The position numbers and the translations under genes are program-made. The notes below the pieces were generated by a model. The model did not search any database, had not been told where the DNA came from, and worked only from the letters and a program-made list of their open reading frames with translations. 64,000 nt of DNA from Forficula auricularia (Eukaryota; Arthropoda; Insecta; Dermaptera; Forficulidae), in the NCBI GenBank assembly GCA_024734495.1, contig JALMQS010000089.1, forward strand, positions 5,282,420-5,346,419, written 5' to 3'. Shown piece by piece: positions 22,630-32,726 of this stretch. Each line of letters starts with the position of its first letter. Position 1 is the stretch's first letter.

Positions 22630-23320
22630 TAAATTAAACTCCTAGTTTTCATATTAACTCGCGGTTTACATACTTACCTTGTTGATTTCATACTTAATTA
22701 GCTGTTTTCATACTTAACTCACGGTTTAAATACTTAACTCTCAGTTTTCTTAACTCCACGTTTTCCTAATTAACTCTCAGCTTTCACACTTAACTCCCCG
22801 TTTTCATATTAAACTCAATGTTTACATACTTACCTTGTTGATTTCATATTTAATTAGCTGTTTTCATACTTAACTACGGTTTAAATACTTAACTTTCAGT
22901 TTTCTTAATTAACTCCTCATTTTCCTAATTAACTCGCTTTTTATATACTTACCTTGTTGATTTCATATTAATTATCTGTTTTCATACTTAACTCACAGTT
23001 TTCTTAGTTAACTCCTGGTTTTCCTAATTAACTCGCTGTTTACATACTTACCTTGTTGATTTCATATTGAATTAGCTCTCTTCATACTAAACTCATGGTT
23101 TAAATACTTAACTCTCAATTTTCTTTCTTAACTCCTCGTTTTCCTGATTAACTCACTGTTTACATACTTACCTTGTTGTTTCCATACTTAACTCAAGGTT
23201 TTCTTAAATACTCAACTCACGATACTTAACTCTCAGTTTTTTAGTTAATTCCTCGTTTTCCTAATTAACTCGCTGTTTATATACTTACCTTGTTGATTTC
23301 ATATTTAATTAGCTCTTTAT
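22630..23320 (+). repeat. Higher-order minisatellite array
   Basis: Short units of about 20-25 bp, variants of GTTTTCATACTTAACTCACG, are organised in longer blocks. A marker unit TACTTACCTTGTTGATTTC recurs at 22671, 22827, 22946, 23045, 23165 and 23282, spaced 156, 119, 99, 120 and 117 bp. Between markers, distinct unit types follow in similar order (CGGTTTAAATA, CTCTCAGTTTTCTTA, CTCGTTTTCCTAATTA). This shows duplication of multi-unit blocks. It ends at a transposon terminus near 23320. Confidence 0.85.
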
Positions 23321-23321
23321 A

Positions 23322-23585
23322 TATAGGGTGTTTTTTTTAGAGGTATAGAACTTCGAATTGAAATAAAACACAAGAAAATCGTTTTAATGTCCATCAATTT
23401 GGCTTTATTGGAAGGATAATTTTATGCCATTAATGTTTAAATATGATTTCGGGCATGTGGCCGCCGCGGCTGGCTCGAATAAATCCAATTCTACAGGTCC
23501 AATTTTCAACCACTTTTTCGAGCATATGGGGCCGTATGTTGGCAATAACGCCACGAAAGAAAAATATTATATTGTAGAATAATCG
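23322..23585 (-). mobile_element. 3' end of a DNA transposon
   Basis: GGGTGTTTTTTTTAGAGGTA at about 23325 looks like the outer terminus of an abundant insect transposon. It is followed inward by the transposase tail on the minus strand (23430-23579). The other end is absent; the sequence changes abruptly after about 23585. Confidence 0.6.
23430..23579 (-). pseudogene. DDE transposase C-terminal fragment (Tc1/mariner-like)
   Basis: The minus strand reads GVIANIRPHMLEKVVENWTC, RIGFIRASRGGHMPEIIFKH and stops at 23430-23432. I recall the pattern of a helical tail, W-RLDYIRASRGGH and EIIFK from C-termini of Tc1/mariner-superfamily (DDE_3-like) transposases that occur in many insect genomes. Only about 50 codons remain, so it is a dead 5'-deleted copy. 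It lies inward of a transposon-like terminus in the expected orientation. Confidence 0.6.
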
Positions 23586-23630
23586 CAATAGGAAAATAAT
23601 ATTAATAATTCAAATAAAAAATTAAGACAC

Positions 23631-24146
23631 AAAGAGAAACAAAGAGGTTGTCCTCTGCTTGATGCAAATAAACATATACACATATATCTCAAGAAATTCC
23701 GAACTCTGTTTAAACAATCAAATTGAACTATCCAATAGTAATCTACTTAAGATGTTTGCTAACAAAAGATAAAAAGGAAAAAAAGGAAAAAATTCCTCCT
23801 TTCTAAGAAGAAAGGAGAAAGGGAAACATATTGTTATATTTGAATGTGAGCCCAGATAGAGTGTCTTTATTAGTTCCTAGCCCTCCAGCAGTGACGAAAG
23901 AACACCAAGTTTTCAATATCCATATGATATTGACTCCATGAAAAACATTTATAATTGAAGAAAGACTGATGATGAAGACCAAGTCTTCGAAACTATAGTC
24001 TCAAACAAATAAATAATATATATACAGATATATCATCTTGAGATATATGTGTATATGTTTATTTGCATCAAGCAGAGGACAACCTCTTTGTTTCTCTTTG
24101 TGAATCAACAACTCTGCTACTCTCGGCAAAACAAAAACTTTTCAAT
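23631..24146 (+). mobile_element. Foldback retroelement FB1 with 16-bp TSD
   Basis: The left arm starts AAGAGAAACAAAGAGGTTGT, CCTCTGCTTGATGCAAATAA. The right arm is its complement and continues about 47 bases further (GAATCAACAACTCTGCTACT, CTCGGCAAAACAAAAACTTT, TCAAT). TAAAAAATTAAGACAC flanks both sides exactly (23615-23630, 24147-24162). A hairpin CTGATGA, T, GAAG, loop, CTTC, GAAAC lies inside the right arm (23966-23993). No coding frame. Other copies: 32451-32645, 35660-36123, 63231 onward. The long TSD argues for retrotransposition. Confidence 0.88.
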
Positions 24147-24162
24147 TAAAAAATTAAGACAC

Positions 24163-26004
24163 TGAATACTGCGTACACAAGTGGTTACTTTAATACTATT
24201 CTCGATTTACCTAGGGCAATTTCTAATATATTAGTTTTAATAAAATTTATTTTTATTATTTTTACAAAAGTTCATCAACTCCAAATTTACATTTTTTATG
24301 CTTTTTATTTTTTCCGCAGATAATATACAACTCAAAGAAGTCAATCTATGAAAATTATATTATCCCTAATTAGAATTTTAAAAATTATGCTTGCTATGGG
24401 AAGTCATTTAATTTTTAATAGATCTAATAAATTTTGAATTAGGATACTTGAAATTATTTAATTATTTAAATTTTTAAAATATAATTTTATCTTGAAAAAT
24501 AAAATCTTGATCTTGACAAGATATATTATATTTAAAACAGAGATGTTTTATAAAAAAATCTTAATTCTTTTGATCTTTCGATAGGCAAGTTTGAAATTCA
24601 TTTTTTATTTTTATTTTATCATAATTAAATTCTGTCACATAAGATGTGTGAATTTGGATGACATCTAAAGTTACGAGCCGACTTTTTTCCACCCGAATGA
24701 AAAAAAAACTTGATTCCTGGTGGTCTTTCGAATTTTTCTTGTTAATATCTCCTGGATTGTTGGTTAATCATATTCGGTGAATGTTCCCGAAATAAAAACT
24801 CAATTTGTAACTATTTTGTGCTGATTCAGTAATTTTAATGCCTGGAAGTGATTATGCAAATTCAATTTTTTTTTCTCTTAGCTTTGATTCATTATGTTTT
24901 AATTATATTCAGTGAACTTCTAAAATGCCGCATCACCTCTTTAGTCTAATAGTAAAAGATCTTCTAAAGACACCAGAAATTCAGATTAAATGCAATCTTT
25001 AAACTTCATAAACAAGATAGATTTACATCAAGTCATTTGCTTAATAATTGTGATATTAATAATACGTTATCTTTAAAATGACTTAATTATGTCGTTCAGA
25101 AGCAAGTGCTGTTAAGTCAATTTTTGGAAAATTTCTAAATATTCATAAATTCTTATCCATCAAATTATATTTATTCTTTTATTCACTTTTTCGGTATATT
25201 TATTCTTTTATTCATTATTTTTCAGTTTTCCTCCTATTTTTTATTCCTTCTGAATATCTTATGGATGTAATTTAAAAAAAACATCAATTTTATAAACTTA
25301 CCTCATTAGCGTCTGAGCGACTCAATTAATAGTAAAATGAATTGTTCACTATTGGTTGGATCTAGCACTTATGTTGGCCGACTCATGCTTGTGCCTGTAT
25401 GGTCGCCTACCTTCAAGGCGTTGCCTTATTCGAAATAGAGGATGTTATTTTCAGTATCTTATATTTTTCAGAACACATAAAACAATTCCTTTGAGATAGA
25501 TACTTGGTTCACTATAAAAAGTCCAATGTTACATACCCAAGAGTTTACGTTTAAAAGAACCAGTGTTTAGAATATGCAGTTATATAATACAATACATGAA
25601 TTATCAAAGTAATTATAAACAATTTATATATACCTATACTAGCGGGCCACCCTGGGCGACACTTAAACTCTGCAAAGACTGTTTTAATCATTGTTAAAAG
25701 GAATAATATAATAAATAACCATATTAAATTAAAACATTTAATATTTAAGTAAAATTTAGTTTTCAAAATTTTAAATCTTATCCTATAATAATATAAAAGA
25801 TCATTCATCAATGGTTTGATTAAACGTTTAAATTTCAAAATTTAATTATTTCATTTATTTAGAACCCTTCCATTTTGAGCCGTAGAATATTCACACACAC
25901 TTCATAATAATGACATACACTTTTGGATTTTATAAAGCAACTATTTCAAATCTAAAATTAAAAATTGGTTAAACAATAATAATTGTATATTTTATTGGTT
26001 TTAT
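24163..26004. other. A+T-rich intronic-looking stretch, no feature
   Basis: Frames such as 25551-25838 (-) are low-complexity and show no recognisable domain. 25300-25440 is slightly richer in G+C but has no splice or coding support. Confidence 0.5.
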
Positions 26005-26017
26005 AAATATTTAAGAA

Positions 26018-26079
26018 TACTTATGTGCTGTCTAAATGGCCTTTGTTCCTGGTGACATTAAATAAATAAAAAAAAAAAA
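26018..26079 (+). mobile_element. 62-bp LINE 3' tail with 13-bp TSD
   Basis: A very short insert, TGTGCTGTCTAAATGGCCTT, TGTTCCTGGTGACATTAAAT and AAATAAA plus an A run, lies between two copies of AAATATTTAAGAA (26005-26017, 26080-26092). The poly-A end and long TSD identify an extreme 5'-truncated non-LTR retroposon. The family is not identifiable from this much sequence. Confidence 0.8.
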
Positions 26080-26539
26080 AAATATTTAAGAAATCATTAT
26101 TCTTACTAAGTTCTATAACTATATATCGAAAAACAAGCATTTTCGGGGACTATTTCATAGGGCACTTTGTCCTATACAAAGCCAAACAATAGTTTCGGAT
26201 TACCTTTATAAAAGAAATAAATTTTCTTGAGATCTGCAAGATTATTTATTCTAAATATTTGAATATCCTAAAAATGTTCAAGAAAATGTATTTTTATTTT
26301 CACATGAATATCATATATCTTATACGTATAATAATAACTGGTCTTTTTTATTACTTTGAAATTTGCATTTGTTTGATAACTTCCGAGATATTTATGGAAG
26401 GTATGTAACTAATTTTTTAATACATGTATATATAAAAATTTTCATTAGGTCGTATATTAGTTCCATTAAGTATTCATAGTTATATTCATTTATTAAAGGA
26501 CCAAAGAAACAGGTACGTATGCGAAAAAAGCATAAAAGT

Positions 26540-26745
26540 TAACTGGTGTTAGCACTGCGGGAACGGTGTATTCCGGGTGACCTGGGGGTTCCAGGGGTTC
26601 TCCCCGGAAATTTTTGGAATTATATGTTTCAAATTATGTATTTTAAGGGTTTCTGGCTCCAACTTTTTAACCCCTAAAATAAATAGATTAAATAAAAAAA
26701 ATAAAAAACTCAAAACCCGCACCATGACACCCCTGATTTAGAAAG
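26540..26745. other. Possible decayed hAT-like element
   Basis: A G+C-richer left end (CTGCGGGAACGGTGTATTCC) and a right end ACCATGACACCCCTG bracket A+T-rich sequence. The ends are only weakly inverted and no TSD was found. Confidence 0.3.
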
Positions 26746-26865
26746 TAAAATACATGGGATGGGAAAAGCTAAAAAGAATCTAAGTCAACAGACATTTAAA
26801 CTAAAATGAGGCTAAAGTCGAAATAAAAATTATTTACCAGGCTTAATTAATTAGCCTAAAAAATT

Positions 26866-26995
26866 ATTCTTCTTCTTCAAGATCCATAGTCGATTCTGAG
26901 CGTGGGCGATTACTGTGAAGAGTATCCTCTCCATTGTAATTTTCCTGGGGAAATTTTTCACATGGGGGGTTTCCGATTGCCTTCCCCTGATATGA
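26866..26995 (-). mobile_element. tRNA-derived SINE, 5'-truncated copy
   Basis: It matches the lower-coordinate part of the full SINEs at 43078-43307 and 41126-41734: CTTCTTCTTCAAG, CGATTACTGTGAAGAG, TCCTCTCCATTGTAATTTTC and TTGCCTTCCCCTGA. The tRNA-like head is missing, as expected for 5' truncation. The SINE's 3' tail in its own sense is CTTGAAGAAGAAGAAT. Confidence 0.85.
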
Positions 26996-27009
26996 AACTT
27001 AGATTAGAT

Positions 27010-27070
27010 TAGATTTTTTATAACTTTTAAGGAAATAGGTGTTGGTTCAAGGTGAAACATTTTTTAATAT
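27010..27070 (-). repeat. PLE 3' tail remnant
   Basis: TAACTTTTAAGGAAATAGGT, GTTGGTTCAAGGTGAAACAT matches the terminal sequence of the PLE at 47628 (TAACTTTTAAGGAGTTCGGT). Only the last about 50 bases are present. Confidence 0.75.
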
Positions 27071-27821
27071 ATTTTTTATTGTTGCTCTGAGAATGATATT
27101 CTCCTGGAGCATAAAAGAGAATGTAATGATACATTGATTAAATAGTATCTGTTCTCAAAAGAGTGAAAAAGACTAATTATTATATACAAAGTTAATAATA
27201 CAAATAAAAGCATAAAGTAAAAACAATTCAATTAACAAGATCAAGACTTAAATAACTTACAGAAATAAACACAAATATCTCACCCTCATCACACCCATCA
27301 GTCAGAAATTTAGAGACAAATAGAAAAGGAATGGATACTTTTGAGATGTAGCGGAAGAGAATGTTTAAGATTAAATGGGTAGAATTACAAATGCGTATGT
27401 GATAGGATTAGAGGAAAATATTATTTTGAGGGGAACATCTGAGCAAGAGAAGGGCTTAGATGAAAGTGCTTTTGAACACGGTGTATTCCTAAGAGATCTT
27501 TTGGATTGTGGAGTAGGCAAGAAAAGGGGGAGAGAAAAACAGATGATTTGAATATTTCGTCAAATAATAAGGGATTTGAGATGTGGAATTTGAAAGAATT
27601 GGTTTAGGATAAAGTCAACTGAAACCGAGTGATTTTGACAAGACTTCGGATAGAATATTCTTAGTATGATGATATTTACAATTATTCAAAATTATAACTT
27701 TCTTTTAATTTAACATCAAATTAAACTACAGATCACTTAATTAAGGGAAACAAGACTAATTATTTGACTGAAATGAACATAGAATTATGTTTAATGGAAG
27801 GCCTTTCTTTCTTTTGTGCAG
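27071..27821. other. Intron sequence upstream of the host exon
   Basis: No repeat or gene recognised. It ends in the polypyrimidine tract CCTTTCTTTCTTTTGTGCAG (27802-27821) used as the exon's acceptor. Confidence 0.55.
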
Positions 27822-27931
27822 TTGGACGACACAGCTCTGCAGTTATACAAAGACGGCGACTACGGCGCCTACCTGGACCTCGAGGCTTCTATCAACGAAC
27901 AACAGGAAGAGTTCGAAGGCTTCCAATCAAA
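27822..27931 (+). CDS. Fhos: Internal exon of an FHOD-family formin (Fhos-like)
   Basis: A 110-bp block of near-balanced composition in A+T-rich surroundings. It is preceded by CTTTCTTTTGTGCAG and followed by GTGAGT, strong splice signals. The first frame translates to 36 residues: LDDTALQLYKDGDYGAYLDL then EASINEQQEEFEGFQS, plus two bases AA of a split codon. The stretch resembles, from memory, the N-terminal GTPase-binding region of FHOD1/FHOD3 (LEDCTLQ, GAYLDLE, EQR, LEGF). FHOD formins nucleate and bundle actin filaments in the cytoplasm, including in muscle. Neighbouring exons were not found, so introns on both sides exceed the window. Alternatives are another acidic host protein or a chance exon; the splice sites and G+C content make the latter unlikely. 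Confidence 0.7.
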
Positions 27932-28322
27932 GTGAGTACATCTTCAACGAGTTTTGAATTGATTCAGGAAACGTCACTCAGGCTCTTTTCAATCCTTTTT
28001 AATGTTACCTTTAATGTAAAAGATTTTTTTTTGTATCTTTATTTAAGAATCTCGAACTAAAATCTTGTGTATTTTATAATAGCAAACTTCAACCTGAAAA
28101 TTTATCTTACTTGCCTCGTCATCGTCTAATATCATTTTTGCTCTTGAGAGTGATATCATTTGTTGTCGCCTGAATAATGGCTTTCTTCTAGGATAAAAGT
28201 AAAAGCTTGAAGTCACTTTTATATTTACTCTGGCTTAAATATTCATACATAATTTTAAGTGTATAAACACTCGGGCACTTCTAAGAAGAATGAAATGTAT
28301 TTATCTATAATATATTAAATAA
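27932..28322. other. Intron sequence downstream of the host exon
   Basis: Starts with the donor GTGAGT. No other feature recognised. Confidence 0.55.
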
Positions 28323-28444
28323 CAGTGTTCTTCAACCTTTGTTGTGTTTTTTGAGATAATTTTTTTATGAAAACCTTCGTTCAGTAGCACACCCAGATTT
28401 GATTTTAGGGGGGAGGGGGTGTCGTATTACATATTACATGTTAT

Positions 28445-28610
28445 CAAGGGCTGAACTGTGACCTAAAATCGTGTACACCTACTTCCACTTCCACTTTCAT
28501 TTCCAAGTAGAAGACAATAGATGACAATAGATTATCTAATGAATTCCAAAGTAATTACAAATAATTCCAAAGACGGTGTAAACCTAATTCCAATCGCGGT
28601 TCACCCCTCG
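28445..28610. mobile_element. MITE family C, complete copy with 8-bp TSD
   Basis: CATGTTAT flanks the element exactly (28437-28444, 28611-28618). Ends CAAGGGCTGAACTGTGACC and CGCGGTTCACCCCTCG are inverted (compare CGAGGGGTGAACC). The inner half-sites GTGTACACC and AGACGGTGTAAACC are also inverted. 166 bp, non-coding, hAT-like by TSD length. Confidence 0.88.
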
Positions 28611-28624
28611 CATGTTATGTACAA

Positions 28625-28998
28625 AGGGCCATCCATAAATTACGTCAGATAGTAAGGGGGGGGGGGGGGGGTTAAAGATTTGTGACAAAATGTGACAGGG
28701 GGGCCTGGGGATCTTAAAATTTGTGATGTCACAAAAGTCGAATTAATTTTTTTTTTTAATTTTCAAATATATTTTTTAGATTTCATGATATGAATAAAAA
28801 TAAAGTTAAACTTAAGATATATTATAAATCACTTTAGTTAAGTTTACTTTATGGTCTAAAAAAATTTATACATAGGATATAAAAGTGATAGTGGGACGTC
28901 ACAATACAGGGGGGCTCAATGAAAATGGACAGAATGTAACACTGTGACTGGGGTCTAAAAATCTTGAAATTCGTGTGGCGTAATTAATGGACGGTCCC
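28625..28998. mobile_element. MITE family D (TIR GGGCCATCCATAAATTACG)
   Basis: The left end GGGCCATCCATAAATTACGT and the right end CGTAATTAATGGACGGTCCC are inverted. Poly-G and GGGGGGCC blocks with GTGACA motifs lie inside. Partial relatives are at 36550-36640 and 38225-38325, the latter ending GTGACGTAATTTATGGATGG. No clear TSD. Confidence 0.75.
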
Positions 28999-29103
28999 CA
29001 AGGTGCGTCCCTGCCTTTGTTATAAAAACTTTATATAAAATATAAATTTTCATTTATTCAAACAAAAAGATGAATATTCCATGTAAAATATAAAGTATTT
29101 CGT

Positions 29104-29538
29104 AGCCTTAGAGTGTAAACCTGCTAACTCACTACACGGAAATTTTACAGGACAGAGAAAAAAACAAAATTTAATATTGTTGTTATGGAAAGAAATTATT
29201 TTTCACATTTTTTTTTCTACAACTTACGATCGTAATTTTAAGTAGCAGTTTTACTTGGATGATGCTGCATATCTCTTTTTCTTTCAAACGGTATTAATAT
29301 ATCGTCGCCTTAGAGAGTAAACCTGCTAATTCACAAAAAGGAAATTTTACAGGGCAGAGAAAAAAACAAACAAAATTTAATATTGTTGTTATGGAAAAAA
29401 CTATTATTCACATTTTTTTTCTACAACTTAATTTTAAGTAGCAGTTTTACTTGGGCGATGCTGCATTTCTTTTTCTTTCGAACGGTATTAATATGTCATA
29501 TATGATAAAAAATGGAGTTAGCAGCTTTACACTCTAAG
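29104..29538. repeat. TIR element with internal 200-bp tandem duplication
   Basis: The left end CCTTAGAGTGTAAACCTGCT is inverted relative to AGCAGCTTTACACTCTAAG near 29538. Inside, about 200 bp is present twice (from about 29104 and about 29308): AAACCTGCTAA, GGAAATTTTACAGG, TTTAATATTGTTGTTATGGA, AAGTAGCAGTTTTACTTGG, AACGGTATTAATAT. The two copies differ by small indels. Confidence 0.8.
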
Positions 29539-29662
29539 CCGACTATATGATAAAAAATGGATTTAGCAGGACGATTTGTATTATACATCGAATATTAGAA
29601 TTTACTCACGGAACCCATAAAGCTTTTGAGTGGAACACAGGTTGAAGAGCACTGATATAGAA

Positions 29663-30050
29663 TTTAATAATTTAACCCCTTTTTTATCAAGAATACTTAG
29701 TGATTATTTTTATCATTATTATTTTGAAAAAAATCCAGCGGAATTATTTCTTAAAAATAGAAAAACATAATTAATTATCAAGGTTGTTTAGATTGAGACC
29801 AGACCATAGGTTAAATATTTTTAATCAGTGGTTACAAATCGCGTGTTTTGCTTAAATGAAAGGTAACGCAAATTATCCATTTTCGATTTCTTTCGAACAT
29901 TGACTCTAGTGTTACTTAAAGAAAAAAATAGTTAATGTGGTTTTAAAATGGACCAAAGTATCAAGAAAAATTTTAGGATCGAGAAGAGATTTCTGAGTTG
30001 TTTTAGAGACGAAAAACATTATTGCCTTTACGTATAAATGAAAAGAGAGA
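29663..30050. other. No feature seen
   Basis: A+T-rich, no recognised repeat or exon. Confidence 0.5.
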
Positions 30051-30056
30051 AATTGG

Positions 30057-30060
<4 letters not shown>

Positions 30061-30095
<35 letters not shown>

Positions 30096-30328
30096 ATTTT
30101 ATTAAACCAATTATTTTACATTAATTAATGTATACCTTGAATTTTAGCTTCGATTTCGGAGATTGCTTCTCCACCATCGAGTGTCCTTATTCATATTTAG
30201 TCCTTGTTTTTAATAAGAGGAAAAATCTAATTAGATAAAAAAACCTCTTTTCCGATAATTATTTCAATTCCATTATTCCCCAATCAAGTCGATTGGTTCC
30301 ATCTCCCTCTCTCTCCTCCAATCCATCC
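30061..30328 (-). mobile_element. Poly-A-tailed retroposon with about 13-bp TSD
   Basis: A run of about 30 T at 30062-30091 is the tail of a minus-strand insert whose 3' end reads TTGGTTTAATAAAATTTATA, containing an AATAAA-like signal. AATTGGATGATTT occurs at 30051-30063 and 30329-30341. A tail-less relative lies inverted at 59655-59930 and a tail-only fragment at 60504-60561. No pol III boxes were recognised, so its class is open. Confidence 0.8.
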
Positions 30329-30341
30329 AATTGGATGATTT

Positions 30342-30800
30342 AAAAATATTGCTCATATATCTAAATAACAAGCCAATTTCGCTTGTGGTAGATTATGCAA
30401 AGAATAATTGTTGTCATTTCATGAATGAAAGGTTAACATTTTTCATGTGGTAAGGTTATAAATTACATAGAGTGGGCAAATTAAGAATTTTATTGTCTCC
30501 TTCAAGTTGTCATTTCAAGTAAAATCAGACACAATAGGGACTCTACACAGACAATTTTGGTAAAGTTCTCTATTCAAAGAAAAATATTTGAAAAATTGTA
30601 CGCCTAAACCTAAAATTATATCATTATTGAATTTTTTATCATAGAAGTTTTGTAATTATCATTAGAAATTTACCTGAATGTGAACTCAAACTTAATATCA
30701 AAATAACTATCAGATTGCAGATATTTTTGGCTTAACTTTAGGCAGTTGCATACAAAAATATCGGTTAGCAAATTTAGCTATCTCTTTTGTTTATCAGTTT
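30342..30800. other. No feature seen
   Basis: A+T-rich stretch between retroposons. Confidence 0.5.
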
Positions 30801-30814
30801 GTCCATCATCATCA

Positions 30815-31300
30815 TTGAGTATACAGTCCTAAGACTGGTTTGATGCAACAGTCCGTCTCCACTCGACTCTGTCCCCCGCCAGCTGTTTGACCTCTCTAAA
30901 TGTCTGGCATTTCATATCCCCAATTATTTGGTTGAAATATTCTAATCTGGGTCTTCCCCTTCCCCTTTTCTTTCCCACCTCCCCTCCAAGATATCCCTAA
31001 GCAGTCCCCCATTTCTCAGTGTGTGCCCCATCATCTGACCTCTTCTCTTCTTCAGACTCTTCCACAAAGTTCTTCTTTCTCCGATTCTTCCAAGAACATC
31101 TTCATTTGTAATTTTATCCATTCATTTGATATTCATCATTCTTCTGTTTGTCAGTTTGTACGGAGATGGATATTTTATTTTTGTCTACTTCGATTCTTAT
31201 AATTTCTTTGGCCTTTTTATCCCCCTTTTCTTCATCTGAACTATTTTTGACTTGGCTTTATTCACTTCTAAATAATTCTCGAGACAGTTAAGTTCCACCT
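30815..31300 (-). pseudogene. LINE reverse-transcriptase C-terminal remnant
   Basis: The minus strand reads RRGQMMGHTLRNGGLLRDIL then EGR (about 31050-30990), shifts frame, and continues GRGRPRLEYFNQIIGDMKCQ, TFREVKQLAGDRVEWRRTVA, SNQS and stops near 30833. Blocks of this kind (GHTLR, GRGRPR, DR-WR) form the C-terminal region downstream of the reverse transcriptase in abundant insect LINEs, from memory. Sequence up to about 31450 may be a further decayed part. It is a dead fragment, unrelated to the CR1-like LINEs here. A more decayed relative lies at 42780-43060. Confidence 0.75.
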
Positions 31301-31529
31301 TCTTTATAATTTAACCTTCAAGGTCGGCCATTATCGCGACGTCTTCAGGAAATTTTAGGCGAAAAATGTTTGTCTTTCCTATCCCTGTTCCCCAACATCA
31401 TTCCTCTCCCATTCGTCTTCAAGGTCATTAATATTTTCACTGAATAACGTTGGACTGAAGGAGCATACTTGTTCAACGCTCTCTCAAGTCAAAAATTTTT
31501 ATCCCTTATTTTTCCATAGGAATTACAAT

Positions 31530-31680
31530 TATGAGATTCGCCGGCTCCCAACATCCCTCGCTGTTAAATTGGAGAAGTATCTGTACTATTTCATTCGTCA
31601 CTAAATTTGTCCTCATAACCTCAAGTAGCTGGAACTCTCCCCCGATCTCCGTCTTTCTCGACACTTTTAACCTTCAAACC
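31530..31680 (+). pseudogene. CR1-group LINE fragment, left part split by a hAT
   Basis: The translation with frame changes keeps the block corresponding to FADSQHSFAVKLEK and TSRNWNSLP of the LINE at 12915-15850. The sequence stops at ACCTTCAAACC and resumes at 32727 after the inserted hAT element. The copy is strongly diverged, older than the other LINE copies. Confidence 0.8.
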
Positions 31681-32726
31681 CATGGGCGTAGTTAGGGGGC
31701 AGTGGCCCCCTATAAAACTCAGTGCGTCCCCTAGAAAAATCGATACTCCATTATTACGTGACATCACTTATGTATTTCTCATTAAATATTTCGTTACTTC
31801 CAAAATTTTTCCATTCTACTAAAGTTAGTTGATCTCTAAATGGATTTAAGGAGGTCCTTTCGCCATCAATGTTAAATAAAAAATATTAGATTATAACTAT
31901 AACTTAATTTTTTTATAATAATTTAAGTCTCTATCTATGATTTGGTGAAGTTTCAATCACAAATTAGCGAGAAAATTTTTGAAAATAAAACTTTTTAAAA
32001 TGTAAACATTTTCTCAGAGCCTTATAGAAAATTAAGATCTTAACACTTTCTCTTGAATTATACTACTATTAGTTGAATAGATAAAGTTAAAAAAAAACTA
32101 AAAATTAGCTTTTTGAAAAATGCCGGTTTCTTTTTTTTGCAATAAAATATATCATTGACCGAGGAATTTACTGAGAAATTTACTTTAAAAAATCACATAA
32201 ATGCTATGTTTGAATGTAAACATAAACCGTATTAATACAACGCATTGTCAAATCATACAAGAGTTATTATCAGCTGATTTGAATAAAACAAACTAACTTT
32301 TTTTATAATTGTTTTTATTTCAAACATTTACGGTTTTCATACTATTTATGTTTTAATTATATTATTTGTCATTTGTATTTTAACTTATTTTATTAAATAT
32401 TAGATACTACACTTCTTTTGACTCAACTGGAGCGAAAGGACCTTCTTAATTGAAAAGTTTTTATTTTGCCGAGAGTGTTGTTGATTCATAAAGAGAAACA
32501 AAGAGGTTGTCCTCTGCTTGATGCAAATAAACATACACATATATGGTATATATATCAAATATATATATATATATATATTATTTATTTGTTTGATATGTGT
32601 GTATGTTTATTTGCATCAAGTAGAGGACAACCTCTTTTTTTCTCTTTATTTATCTAATCAGATTACCGAAATTGAAAAAAGCTGGCCGGCTGCTCGTCCT
32701 AGGAAAACTCCCTATCAACGCCAATA
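31681..32726. mobile_element. hAT-like element inserted in a LINE, perfect 8-bp TSD
   Basis: TTCAAACC lies directly on both sides (31673-31680, 32727-32734), and removing the insert restores the LINE sequence. Ends CATGGGCGTAGTTAGGGGG and CTCCCTATCAACGCCAATA are imperfect inverted copies. A shorter relative is at about 61440-61682, sharing CATTATTACG, CATTAAAT, ATTTCGTTACTTCCAAAATT and AAAGTTAGTTGAT. No transposase frame. It contains a foldback FB1 copy at 32451-32645. Confidence 0.9.
32451..32645 (-). mobile_element. Foldback retroelement FB1, short copy
   Basis: Left arm: AATTGAAAAGTTTTTATTTT, GCCGAGAG, GATTCATAAAGAGAAACAAA, GAGGTTGTCCTCTGCTTGAT. Right arm is the complement and ends at TCTCTTT, the same 5' boundary as at 23631 and 36120. 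The middle with the hairpin is deleted, leaving a TA-rich loop. It is nested in the 31681-32726 hAT. Confidence 0.85.

Larger units (their letters stand above)
28323..29654. mobile_element. Composite hAT-like element carrying nested MITEs
   Basis: The ends CAGTGTTCTTCAACCTTTG (28323) and CACAGGTTGAAGAGCACTG (29654) are inverted with few mismatches. The flanking octamers (TTAAATAA and ATATAGAA) do not match, so these could be ends of two copies or a rearranged one. Inside are a family C MITE (28445-28610), a family D MITE (28625-28998) and a TIR/tandem element (29104-29538). No transposase frame is present. Confidence 0.6.

Noticed and set aside
22630..23320. CRISPR array
   Set aside because: Units are adjacent and diverged without unique spacers, and the DNA is eukaryotic.
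23966..23993. A proven active hammerhead ribozyme
   Set aside because: One extra base precedes stem II and I cannot show a consistent stem I or cleavage triplet; reported as hammerhead-like only.
28323..29654. Complete hAT element with TSD
   Set aside because: Termini are inverted but flanking octamers TTAAATAA and ATATAGAA differ, so I report it only as a probable composite.
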